A stretch of 5,104 nt of DNA from an uncultured Bacilli bacterium (GCA_934090775.1 CAKOKF010000069.1:1-5104), one strand, 5' to 3'; positions 1 to 5,104 are shown, counted from the first letter of the stretch. The notes: generated by a model from the sequence alone, not told the origin. Translations and numbers: made by a program.

Positions 1-527
1 ATAACCTAACCAATTTTCAACAGTTTCTTCATTTATATCTTGCAAAATAAAGTCTTTAAAATAAGGTAATATTCGCAAATTAATTAAACCATAATATCCC
101 TCGTATGTTGTTTCTTCTAACTGTCCGTTTTTTATCTTTTCTTTAAGTATTTTTAAATTTTTAGCAAAAGTAATTGGATTACCAACAAATGTAAATGGTA
201 TAATTCCCTCAAAAATAAATGGAATTATTTTTAATAAGGCCCAAAAAGGATAACTTTTTTCTTCTAAATTAAGCATACCGAAAATGGCAAAGAAGTAAAA
301 ACAAAAATAAGTCCAAGAATTATTGCAGCCATTTTGCAAACGCTTTTTTCTTTCAAGTCAGCTTGTAAGGAACATATTGTATTTTGGATATTTTCTATTT
401 CATTTTCTTTCAATGATATGTCTTCTAAACTGTTTTCTGCTTGGTTTACTTCTGCTATTTTAATATTACCATGTTCATCAGTAACAGCCCCTAAATTATT
501 ACTTAGTTTTACTAATTAATTATTCAT
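1..527 (-). pseudogene. Broken left copy of the tandem two-helix/coiled-coil family (continues past the window edge)
   Basis: Reads right to left from ATG at 527-525, preceded by AAAAGGA (540-546) at a 12-base spacing. The reading is M-N-N-stop: TAA at 516-518 is codon 4. The frame after the stop is clearly coding and aligns without gaps to the intact neighbour: NNLGAVTDEHG here against KNVGIVTDEAG there, then a shared LKENE. It passes into a hydrophobic stretch (AAIILGLIF) and hits TAG at 264-266. The family-like sequence resumes in another frame from about 300 down to base 1, with a second hydrophobic region (FIFEGIIPFTFVG) and a charged helix (KNLKILKEKIK). This indicates loss of one base near 280-305, beside a run of A. 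It lies just behind the intact copy, whose stop almost touches its ribosome site, so it was probably co-transcribed. Function is unknown. The 3' end is outside the window. Confidence 0.8.
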
Positions 528-539
528 AATTTTCTTAAA

Positions 540-546
540 TCCTTTT
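540..546 (-). promoter_or_regulatory. Ribosome binding site of the broken left copy
   Basis: AAAAGGA lies directly after the TAG stop (547-549) of the upstream intact copy and 12 bases before the ATG at 527. It fixes the original start of the broken copy, and therefore shows that the TAA four codons in truly lies inside the old reading frame. Confidence 0.6.
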
Positions 547-1176
547 CTAATTATTATTTTTATTATTTTTTGTTGGTACCAACTTAAGTACCTTAACATC
601 TCCTGGGTTATAAGAATAAATAGTATTATTCTCATAATCATTTTTGGGGGTTATATCATTACTTTTAACCAAATCTTTTTCTGTAAATTCACTAAGTTCC
701 CTAAATTGACTTCTTTCCTTTAATATCTTCAATTCTTCTTCTAAATTATGAACTTTTTTTTCTAAATCTTCTTTTTTCTTTAAAATATTTTTGGTATTTC
801 TCTTAGAAATTTTTTTCTGAAATATGCCATTAAATGATTCAACTCCTCCGACTAAAAGTCCAATAGTAAAAAGTATTTTTGCTGTTATTATCCAAGGCAT
901 TTTTCCCCCAACAGCCAAGATAATAGGCGGTATAGCATAAGCGACTCCGCCAAACAAAACAGCTAAACATAATACTTTTACTTTATGATTATCCCAATCA
1001 ATGTCAGCAAACTCATCTTGAATGCCTTGCAAAGCTTTTTTTGCATTTTCTAATTCGTTTTCTTTTAATAAAATGCTTTCTAAATTAGCATCATGGACCT
1101 CAACTGTTTTTGATTTACCGGCCTCATCAGTAACAATCCCCACATTCTTATTTATTTTTATCAAATCTACATTCAT
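547..1176 (-). CDS. Intact member of the tandem family: two-TM protein with cytoplasmic coiled coil, unknown function
   Basis: This 209-residue protein is not one I recognise. ATG at 1176-1174 follows AGGAAAGGG (1185-1193) by 8 bases, a strong start. Domains in order: residues 1-20, a conserved block ending NVGIVTDEAG; 30-60, a helical acidic stretch with LLKENELENAKK; two membrane segments at about 66-90 and 96-118, the first holding a Pro pair (AIPPII); a charged coiled coil at about 125-157 rich in Lys, Glu and Leu; and a polar tail ending in an Asn/Lys run. With no signal peptide and with charged ends, both termini probably face the cytoplasm. It is the only undamaged copy of three in tandem; identity with its neighbours is concentrated in the N-terminal block and the coiled coil. 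A promoter candidate lies just upstream. A structural or sensor role at the membrane is possible, but nothing shows an enzyme motif. Confidence 0.85.
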   Translation of the reverse strand: MNVDLIKINKNVGIVTDEAGKSKTVEVHDANLESILLKENELENAKKALQGIQDEFADIDWDNHKVKVLCLAVLFGGVAYAIPPIILAVGGKMPWIITAKILFTIGLLVGGVESFNGIFQKKISKRNTKNILKKKEDLEKKVHNLEEELKILKERSQFRELSEFTEKDLVKSNDITPKNDYENNTIYSYNPGDVKVLKLVPTKNNKNNN

Positions 1177-1216
1177 GGTATAAACCCTTTCCTAGTAACA
1201 ATAATTGCCTAATATT

Positions 1217-1246
1217 ATTCTAAACTACAAAAAGTAGGAAAGTCAA
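1217..1246 (-). promoter_or_regulatory. Sigma-A type promoter for the intact family copy
   Basis: On the minus strand TTGACT (1241-1246) and TAGAAT (1217-1222) are separated by 18 bases; each matches five of six consensus positions. Transcription would start near 1210, giving a leader of about 35 bases with the ribosome site inside it. The spacer contains a short inverted repeat, CTAC-5-GTAG (1225-1237), which could be a small operator. This suggests that the intact copy is expressed separately from the broken copy upstream. Confidence 0.6.
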
Positions 1247-1329
1247 TTAATTTGGCAGTTGATTTTTATGATTTCTGGATTTTTCTTTTTAAAATATAAT
1301 TTATAGAGTAGCTAACTAGTAAAAGTAGG
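1220..1329. repeat. Imperfect 18/19-bp direct repeat in the intergenic region
   Basis: The 19 bases at 1220-1238 and the 18 bases at 1312-1329 share CTAA, CTA and AAAAGTAGG in the same order, differing by one indel and two substitutions. The first copy overlaps the -10 and spacer of the promoter. The rest of the gap between the broken right copy and the intact copy shows no gene. Confidence 0.35.
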
Positions 1330-1354
1330 TGGTAAAAACTAATAAAAGTAATTT

Positions 1355-2030
1355 CTAATCTTTCTTTCTTAAACTCAAAGTGTGAGGCTTTTCTACATTA
1401 GAGCTATCTGTAATAAATAATTTATTTTTTTATAAAACATTATTTTTATAAGTTCCGGTCACATCATTAGTAATTTGTTGATAAACACCACTAGTAGGTT
1501 CAAAAGCATTACTCCAATTCGACTCTAAATCCTTAATTTCAACGTCATCTAACTCTTGGAACTTAACTTGTTCTTTTAATCTTTCTAATTCTTCTAATTT
1601 AGGTATATTTTCTTCTAATGCTTTTTCTTCAGCGTTTAACAAAGTCTTTTTTTCTAAAAGTAAACAATTCTTTAACAACCGGATAAAGAGTTGGAACTAC
1701 AAATATGCCATAAGTTCCAAAAGCCGCCAATATTATTTTGAAATCTAATTCTACATTTGGACCAAGTCTATTACTAACATAGTTAAAAGCAATTGCATTG
1801 CCAATGATAAGTGCGAAAATAGGAGCTAAAATAAGATACTTATTGGCCTTGTGTTTTTTTAATTCTTTATTAATTTGCTCTAATCAATTTTTTTCTTCCT
1901 CTAAAATATTTTCTCTTCTTAAAATATCTTCCATATCCTTACTAGAACTTGCCATAACAGCCCGCATTTTACCAATATCATCAGTAACAATTCCTATATT
2001 ATCAGTTAATTTTTTTATATATTTCATCAT
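1355..2030 (-). pseudogene. Broken right copy of the tandem two-helix/coiled-coil family
   Basis: It starts at tandem ATGs (2028-2030 and 2025-2027) behind AAAAGGAG (2034-2041); the second ATG has the better 6-base spacing. The N-terminus aligns without gaps to the intact copy, with NIGIVTDDIG matching NVGIVTDEAG. Lesions in reading order: TGA at 1884-1886 after EEEKN, followed by clean family sequence and two membrane segments (YLILAPIFALIIGNAIAF and ILAAFGTYGIFVV); then a +1 frameshift near 1645-1680, probably at the A run at 1646-1656, after which the coiled coil continues in a new frame (ALEENIPKLEELERLKEQ, then KFQELDD matching QFRELSE of the intact copy). That frame meets TAA at 1430-1432, but protein-like sequence (ITDSSNVEKPHTLSLRKKD) goes on in the same frame to TAG at 1355-1357. 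The restored length would be about 224 residues, close to the 209 of the intact copy. Confidence 0.8.
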
Positions 2031-2033
2031 AAA

Positions 2034-2041
2034 CTCCTTTT
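2034..2041 (-). promoter_or_regulatory. Ribosome binding site of the broken right copy
   Basis: AAAAGGAG is near perfect and lies 3 bases before one ATG and 6 before the next. The spacing favours the second ATG as the original start, although alignment to the intact copy counts from the first. The signal is still intact although the gene it served is broken, suggesting recent decay. Confidence 0.6.
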
Positions 2042-2054
2042 AACACTAATGAAA

Positions 2055-2084
2055 ATTGTATCATAAAAATTATAATGCTGATAC
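2055..2084 (-). promoter_or_regulatory. Extended -10 promoter with overlapping inverted repeat, before the broken right copy
   Basis: On the minus strand TGATACAAT (2055-2063) fits an extended -10 element; no good -35 is seen. A second -10 candidate, TATAAT, lies at 2069-2074. An inverted repeat, GTATCA (2058-2063) and TGATAC (2079-2084) with 15 bases between, overlaps the first -10 and flanks the second, a layout typical of an operator. The regulator is unknown. Confidence 0.4.
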
Positions 2085-2120
2085 TTCGAAAATTAAATTA
2101 TTATACATATAAATAATTTA

Positions 2121-2164
2121 AAAGAAAAAAACTAAATAGAATTTATCATTTTCTATTCAGTTTT
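2121..2164 (-). terminator. Intrinsic terminator after the four-cysteine protein gene
   Basis: The arms at 2151-2164 and 2128-2141 pair over 14 bases with one G-U wobble, around a 9-base loop. The stem is followed on the minus strand by a T-rich run (TTTTTTCTTT including 2121-2127). It lies about 30 bases after the stop at 2193 and separates the middle genes from the tandem family. Confidence 0.8.
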
Positions 2165-2192
2165 ACATTTATTAAAATATTAGTATAAGATT

Positions 2193-2552
2193 TTAATAAC
2201 CAATGGTGTATTCATTATACCATAAGTGCTTTTCTATTGTATAAGATATTTTACGATCATTATTTGTTTTATTATAATCATCAATAATTTTTTTTAGTTT
2301 ATTATTTAATGAATCATAACTTTCATGTGTTCTAAATCTATGTCCAATCATACAACAGGCATTAACAAAACAACTATTTTTAGGAACATCTATTTTAAAA
2401 CCATCACTATATTCATAATTACTCAGATTATAACCTGTCTGACATCTTTCACCAAAATTATTTCTTGGATTATAAATTAAAAAGTAAAAAGCAATGGCTA
2501 AAGCAATAATTGTTATACTAATAATTAAGATTATTTTAGATTTTTTTCGCAT
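2193..2552 (-). CDS. Small membrane-anchored extracytoplasmic protein with four cysteines, unknown function
   Basis: This 119-residue protein is not one I recognise. ATG at 2552-2550 follows AAAAGGA (2560-2566) by 7 bases. MRKKSK and a hydrophobic segment at about residues 7-27 make a signal anchor (no signal peptidase or lipobox motif is clear), so the remaining ~90 residues should lie outside the membrane. The outer part has exactly four cysteines: Cys37, Cys61 and the adjacent pair Cys66-Cys67 in CFVNACC. This number and spacing would permit disulfides. Residues 78-103 look helical and charged. A promoter and an intrinsic terminator directly flank it, so it is probably a single-gene transcript. 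It resembles the neighbouring anchored proteins in architecture but not in sequence. Confidence 0.8.
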   Translation of the reverse strand: MRKKSKIILIISITIIALAIAFYFLIYNPRNNFGERCQTGYNLSNYEYSDGFKIDVPKNSCFVNACCMIGHRFRTHESYDSLNNKLKKIIDDYNKTNNDRKISYTIEKHLWYNEYTIGY

Positions 2553-2574
2553 AAATTTTTCCTTTTACAAAAAA

Positions 2575-2603
2575 ATTTTAGTACGAAATGTTAATGAGTA
2601 CAA
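2575..2603 (-). promoter_or_regulatory. Promoter candidate of the four-cysteine protein gene
   Basis: On the minus strand TTGTAC (2598-2603) and TAAAAT (2575-2580) are 17 bases apart. The -10 matches five of six positions, while the -35 matches only TTG. Transcription would start near 2568, only a few bases before the ribosome site, so the leader would be very short. Confidence 0.45.
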
Positions 2604-2647
2604 TTAAATAAGTTTCATCACCAATTATGTATTTACAACTTTTTAAG

Positions 2648-3059
2648 TTATTTGTAAAAAAGCATCGTTTTTCCTAGTATTTTCAGGAGTTTACAATGTT
2701 TTTTTACAACTACAAAGTATTTTATCATATAGAAAAAATAATATTGCTTGCAAAAGCTTTCTTTATAATCCAATTGAAAGTCGCCTATATAAACATCCTT
2801 GTTACCTTCTAAAGTATTGCATGCTATTACTGTTATATTTTTATCTTCTTTCTTATAAATAGTGGTACCTCCATCTCTTTAAGATAACCGATTTTTACTA
2901 ATATGCTGTTTCTATAATTTTTGCCTATAGGCAGTTACGCAAGAAGTTTAATAATATTTTATTTCTTTAATCCAACTATATTGTCTTATTATAAAACTTT
3001 TCTCTCTTAATCTTTTCTTCCGCTTTTTCTTTAATCTTCTTATGTCTTGAATAATTGAA
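2648..3059 (-). pseudogene. Degenerate remnant of a protein gene; only its C-terminal block is clear
   Basis: From 2878 down to TAA at 2648-2650 there is an open frame of 76 codons with no start codon at its head and an in-frame TAA (2879-2881) directly before it. Its first ~44 residues read like a folded protein (DGGTTIYKKED, NITVIACNTLEGNKDVYIGD, DYKESFCK). The tail beyond FCK is probably read-through of former noncoding DNA. Further upstream, coding-like pieces occur in other frames: NSILVKIGYLK at about 2886-2917, and a Lys/Glu-rich helix (RHKKIKEKAEEKIKREK) at about 2997-3047, with stops between them. An alternative frame of the last segment is also open for about 40 codons, so that part is uncertain. 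I do not recognise the family. The stretch is best read as a small decayed gene with several frameshifts and stops, flanked by intact small secreted-protein genes. Confidence 0.5.
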
Positions 3060-3110
3060 TTAATTAAGTCACTAAACTTTTAACCTAATTGATAAGATTT
3101 TTGTAATTAC

Positions 3111-3437
3111 TTAATCATAGTATAAATGAGCTGGATTACCTTGTTCAAAAATTATATACTTTGAATTAATATCAATATTTATTTTCTTTTTAAAATTTAT
3201 TTGTTTATTTTCTGAATTATCAACTAAAACAACTATAATGACATTATTTTCTTTATCTAGAGAGAAAGAAACGCAATTTCTTCTTAATTCACTGTTATCG
3301 TTAGATTTAAAATATTTTTCTACTTTTTTGTAAACTATCTGTAACTCATCTTTATTATTCGCTTTAAAAAAAATACTAAAAATTAATCCTAAACATATAA
3401 TAATAAATATTAATATTTTCTTTACTGATTTTTTCAT
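3111..3437 (-). CDS. Small signal-anchored extracytoplasmic protein, unknown function
   Basis: I chose ATG at 3437-3435 (108 residues) because AAAAGGTG (3443-3450) lies 5 bases before it; the GTG two codons earlier (3441-3443) overlaps that ribosome site and is unlikely to be used. MKKSVKK followed by a hydrophobic segment at about residues 7-25 makes a signal anchor or signal peptide. The outer part begins with a charged helix (about 30-50), then has two predicted strand stretches (NNVIIVVLVD and KYIIFEQ) and a short polar end (HLYYD). Cys15 lies within the membrane segment without a lipobox; Cys55 is the only outer cysteine. It is not recognisably related to the other small anchored protein in the window. 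A -10 element lies upstream and the repeat cluster further upstream. No convincing terminator follows. Confidence 0.75.
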   Translation of the reverse strand: MKKSVKKILIFIIICLGLIFSIFFKANNKDELQIVYKKVEKYFKSNDNSELRRNCVSFSLDKENNVIIVVLVDNSENKQINFKKKINIDINSKYIIFEQGNPAHLYYD

Positions 3438-3474
3438 ATACACACCTTTTCTATTAAAAACAATTAAGTAACAA

Positions 3475-3480
3475 ATTATA
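3475..3480 (-). promoter_or_regulatory. -10 element before the 108-residue secreted protein gene
   Basis: A perfect TATAAT lies on the minus strand 38 bases before the ATG at 3437. No acceptable -35 is present at 16-18 bases, so use of this promoter would need an activator or it is a chance match in AT-rich DNA. Confidence 0.35.
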
Positions 3481-3525
3481 CTTTTTCGTTACAGCCCTAT
3501 GATAACATAATTTTATAAAAATCAC

Positions 3526-3565
3526 GTGCAACTATTTGCACAACTGGCACAATTTTTGTGCAACT
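3526..3565. repeat. Cluster of GTGCAA/GCACAA direct and inverted repeats
   Basis: Within 40 bases there are two identical GTGCAACT copies (3526-3533, 3558-3565), a related TGCACAACT (3537-3545) and GGCACAA (3546-3552). They form two small hairpins: GTGCAA-4-TTGCAC (3526-3541) and GCACAA-3-TTGTGC (3547-3561). The motifs are GC-rich against the background and sit about 50-90 bases upstream of the -10 element of the next gene, consistent with a multi-site operator. Neither hairpin is followed by a T run on the minus strand, so they are not good terminators for the gene ending at 3712. The rest of 3444-3711 shows only the -10 element and the lost tail of the upstream gene. Confidence 0.5.
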
Positions 3566-3711
3566 TTTTGTTGATAAATTAATTTTCCTCGGTACAACTA
3601 AAGAATAACAAAAATAAAAGCTATTAGAAGGCACTCTACTGTTAGTGAAGTAAGTTTATTATTTTAAATATTCTTTTATATCTATTAAATAAAAATCATC
3701 ATTTCCGTAAT

Positions 3712-4866
3712 CTACACCTTACTATTACAAGGTTCATAAAAACTACTTAGAGAAGGATTAATTTTAATTTTGTTTAACTTATTATCTTTAATATTTAATA
3801 AGTACACCTTATTCATAGAGCTAATTAAATATAGACTATCACTTAATCTAGTTATATTTTTATATTCGGAAATTGGCACCTCAATTTTTTCTTCATTATT
3901 GTAATAAGTGGCACCACCATTATATGTTTGATTTTGCATTAAGTAGGTATAAAACTTATAATTTCCACCATCATAAAAATCATTTATTACAAAGTCATCT
4001 TCTTTAATTTCATAAGAATATATACTATTTGTAGTTTTTTCTGGTATGTTAAATTTATTAATTTTAGCAACACCATTATTATATGTTTCATAATATAAAT
4101 TATCATTATAATATTTAAACATATTCATGCTAGTGAATGTGGTACCTGTTTGATTACCATAGTCATAAAATCCAGATGCTATTTTGCTAATATTACTGTT
4201 GCTATCAAGCATTTTTATTTCAAATTTAGAATAACTACTATTTGAATCTGTGTAATCATCAACTAAAGTATAAAATAGAGTGTTGGAACTTGAAATAAGT
4301 TTTGGCGAAAATACAGCATTACTTACCTGACCATGCTCTAATGTCTTTTCATTCTTCAAGTTTAAATCAGATTCTATAATTTTAAAATAAGTTTTATCAG
4401 TTTTTGAGTCATAGTTGATACAAGAATAATAAATTTTACCATTAAAAATTGCTACATCCCAAATTCTGTTATTTCCATTGTATTTTATTTCACTTACTTC
4501 ATCTTTATCAATATCGTATATTAATAAATATTTTGTTACAAAAGTTATATCATTGCTAAGAGTATCATTTAATTCTAGAATAAATTTATTATTTTCTATT
4601 TTTAATCCTGTTATATCATCGACATTATTATGTTTTTTTAAATAATTACTTAATTTATCTATCTTAGATGAATTTAAGCTAATTACATCATTTGAAATGC
4701 TAAGAAAGTCATTTTGTTCTTTTTTATTGTTATCATTATTGTTATTGTTATTTAAATTTTCATTATTATCGTGATTACTATTTTTAATAATATGCAATGA
4801 TATTTCCAAAATTACTAACGCAAAAATTATAATGATTACTATAAATTTAATGTATTTCTTTTCCAT
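3712..4866 (-). CDS. Membrane-anchored extracytoplasmic protein with propeller-like repeats; C-terminus probably clipped by a frameshift
   Basis: ATG at 4866-4864 gives 384 residues; an in-frame GTG at 4887 would add seven but lies inside the hairpin next to the ribosome site. Residues 1-5 are basic and 6-27 form a long hydrophobic signal anchor. Residues 31-47 are an Asn-rich tether. From about 88 onward, successive blocks repeat a pattern of an aromatic strand, a turn with N/D/G, another strand and a charged strand: NGKIYYSCI, SNTLFYTLV, NDNLYYETY, NYKFYTYLM, SDSLYLISS, NKVYLLNIK. This is the look of a beta-propeller, known for many Firmicutes surface proteins of unknown role; no catalytic motif is visible. 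The frame ends at TAG 3712-3714 in EPCNSKV, but 19 further codons ending in TAA lie in the frame shifted by one base (3659-3718). A single-gene transcript seems likely, from the -10 just upstream. Confidence 0.8.
   Translation of the reverse strand: MEKKYIKFIVIIIIFALVILEISLHIIKNSNHDNNENLNNNNNNDNNKKEQNDFLSISNDVISLNSSKIDKLSNYLKKHNNVDDITGLKIENNKFILELNDTLSNDITFVTKYLLIYDIDKDEVSEIKYNGNNRIWDVAIFNGKIYYSCINYDSKTDKTYFKIIESDLNLKNEKTLEHGQVSNAVFSPKLISSSNTLFYTLVDDYTDSNSSYSKFEIKMLDSNSNISKIASGFYDYGNQTGTTFTSMNMFKYYNDNLYYETYNNGVAKINKFNIPEKTTNSIYSYEIKEDDFVINDFYDGGNYKFYTYLMQNQTYNGGATYYNNEEKIEVPISEYKNITRLSDSLYLISSMNKVYLLNIKDNKLNKIKINPSLSSFYEPCNSKV
4725..4752 (-). repeat. Trinucleotide-rich tract coding for an Asn run
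   Basis: A run of AAT/AAC triplets interrupted by one GAT codes for the Asn-rich tether between the membrane anchor and the outer domain. Tracts like this can change length by slippage in multiples of three, altering tether length while keeping the frame. Confidence 0.6.
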
Positions 4867-4875
4867 AAAATAAGA

Positions 4876-4902
4876 TTTATTAAACACATTGTGTTTAATA
4901 AA
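4876..4902 (-). promoter_or_regulatory. Perfect 12-bp hairpin between ribosome site and start codon
   Basis: The arms 4876-4887 and 4891-4902 are exact inverted complements around a 3-base loop. In the mRNA the hairpin begins directly after the Shine-Dalgarno sequence AAAGGAG (4903-4909) and ends 9 bases before the ATG at 4866. Unfolded, the distance from ribosome site to ATG is 36 bases, too far; folded, it becomes about 9, which is normal. The GTG at 4885-4887 and an out-of-frame ATG at 4887-4889 are enclosed in the structure. It could instead be an operator in early transcribed DNA; the pairs are mostly A-T and the following T run is interrupted, so a terminator for the upstream gene is less likely. 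Confidence 0.7.
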
Positions 4903-4913
4903 CTCCTTTCTTT

Positions 4914-4919
4914 ATTATA
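4914..4919 (-). promoter_or_regulatory. -10 element before the propeller-like protein gene
   Basis: A perfect TATAAT on the minus strand lies between the upstream stop (4927-4929) and the ribosome site. Transcription would begin near 4907, almost at the Shine-Dalgarno sequence, so that the mRNA would start with ribosome site and hairpin. No -35 is recognisable at the normal distance, inside the end of the upstream gene. Confidence 0.45.
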
Positions 4920-4926
4920 CGCAAAA

Positions 4927-5103
4927 TTATTTAATTATATATCTTCCACTTACATTAACCGTATTAAATACATTAGTCAATAAATCTCTTTGCTCACCAA
5001 ATGTGTTGCCATTTCCATAATTATGGCTATATGTATCGAAATATATTATAGTTTTATCAATACCAGGATAGTCTGCTTCTGATAATCCCCCAACTGTTAT
5101 ATA
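4927..5103 (-). CDS. 3' end of an unrecognised gene (start outside the window)
   Basis: An open frame enters at the right edge and ends at TAA 4927-4929; 58 residues are visible. The sequence is rich in aromatic, Gly and Asn residues (YITVGGLSEADYPG, SHNYGNGNTFGEQ) and ends VSGRYIIK. It has no membrane segment in the visible part and reads as the end of a folded, probably strand-rich domain. The next gene starts about 60 bases further with its own -10 element. I cannot assign a family from this fragment. Confidence 0.7.
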   Translation of the reverse strand, partial: YITVGGLSEADYPGIDKTIIYFDTYSHNYGNGNTFGEQRDLLTNVFNTVNVSGRYIIK

Positions 5104-5104
5104 A

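Noticed and set aside
334..519. Plus-strand open frame of 61 codons
   Set aside because: It lies antisense to the family-like N-terminal sequence of the broken left copy, has no ribosome site and reads as a shadow frame.
1430..1678. Independent 82-codon minus-strand gene starting at 1678
   Set aside because: It has no ribosome site, and its sequence aligns to the coiled-coil half of the intact paralogue; it is the 3' part of the frameshifted right copy.
1884..1886. TGA read as tryptophan (Mycoplasma-type code)
   Set aside because: All Trp codons found in the coding frames are TGG, the long frames contain no TGA, and the aligned position in the paralogues is Ala or Thr.
1798..2043. Plus-strand open frame of 81 codons
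   Set aside because: It is antisense to the start of the broken right copy, whose minus-strand reading aligns to the intact paralogue; the hydrophobic look comes from complementing a Lys/Glu-rich frame.
2922..2933. Self-complementary TGCCTATAGGCA
   Set aside because: It stands out by GC content, but it lies in degenerate sequence with no T run and no promoter beside it; a single 12-base palindrome is weak evidence.
3441..3443. GTG start for the small secreted protein at 3111
   Set aside because: It overlaps the ribosome site AAAAGGTG; the ATG at 3437 has normal spacing.
3526..3565. CRISPR-like or terminator interpretation of the repeat cluster
   Set aside because: The repeats are only 7-9 bases with almost no spacers, and neither hairpin has a minus-strand T run.
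3600..3660. Intrinsic terminator after the propeller-like protein gene
   Set aside because: Only 4-bp stems could be found (for example CACT/AGTG), too weak to call despite T-rich sequence nearby.

Overview
This is a strongly AT-rich window in which every supportable gene lies on the minus strand, so it reads right to left. Most genes open with good Shine-Dalgarno sites (AAAGGAG, AAAAGGA, AGGAAAGGG). All tryptophans in the open frames are TGG, and all visible stops of intact frames are TAA or TAG. This suggests a low-GC Bacillota or Mollicutes-related bacterium (for example an uncultured gut Bacilli lineage) using the standard bacterial code. The taxonomic guess is inference only. No RNA gene, CRISPR array, insertion sequence, integrase or phage structural gene is visible.

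Right part (about 3110-5104): the 3' end of an unrecognised gene (4927-5103); a membrane-anchored extracytoplasmic protein with an Asn-rich tether and propeller-like repeats (3712-4866), whose start is separated from its ribosome binding site by a perfect 12-bp hairpin and whose last ~19 codons seem to have been cut off by a one-base frameshift; an intergenic cluster of GTGCAA-type repeats (3526-3565); and a small single-anchor secreted protein (3111-3437).

Middle part (about 2120-3070): a degenerate gene remnant whose C-terminal block still reads as protein (2648-2878, with less certain coding traces up to about 3070); then a second small membrane-anchored protein with four extracytoplasmic cysteines (2193-2552), ending at a convincing intrinsic terminator (2121-2164).

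Left part (1-2063): three tandem, diverged copies of one unrecognised protein family. Its layout is a conserved N-terminal block ending in the motif G-[IA]-V-T-D-[ED], a short helical stretch, two membrane segments and a coiled coil. Only the middle copy (547-1176) is intact. The copy on the right (1355-2030) has an internal TGA, a frameshift and probably a premature TAA. The copy on the left (1-527, running off the window) has TAA as its fourth codon and a later frameshift. Each copy keeps its own ribosome binding site.

Together the window looks like a fast-evolving accessory locus of envelope proteins in which about half of the genes are decaying. Some lesions are substitutions creating stops, which makes sequencing indels alone an unlikely explanation, although the frameshifts should be checked against reads. 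No pathway can be assigned.
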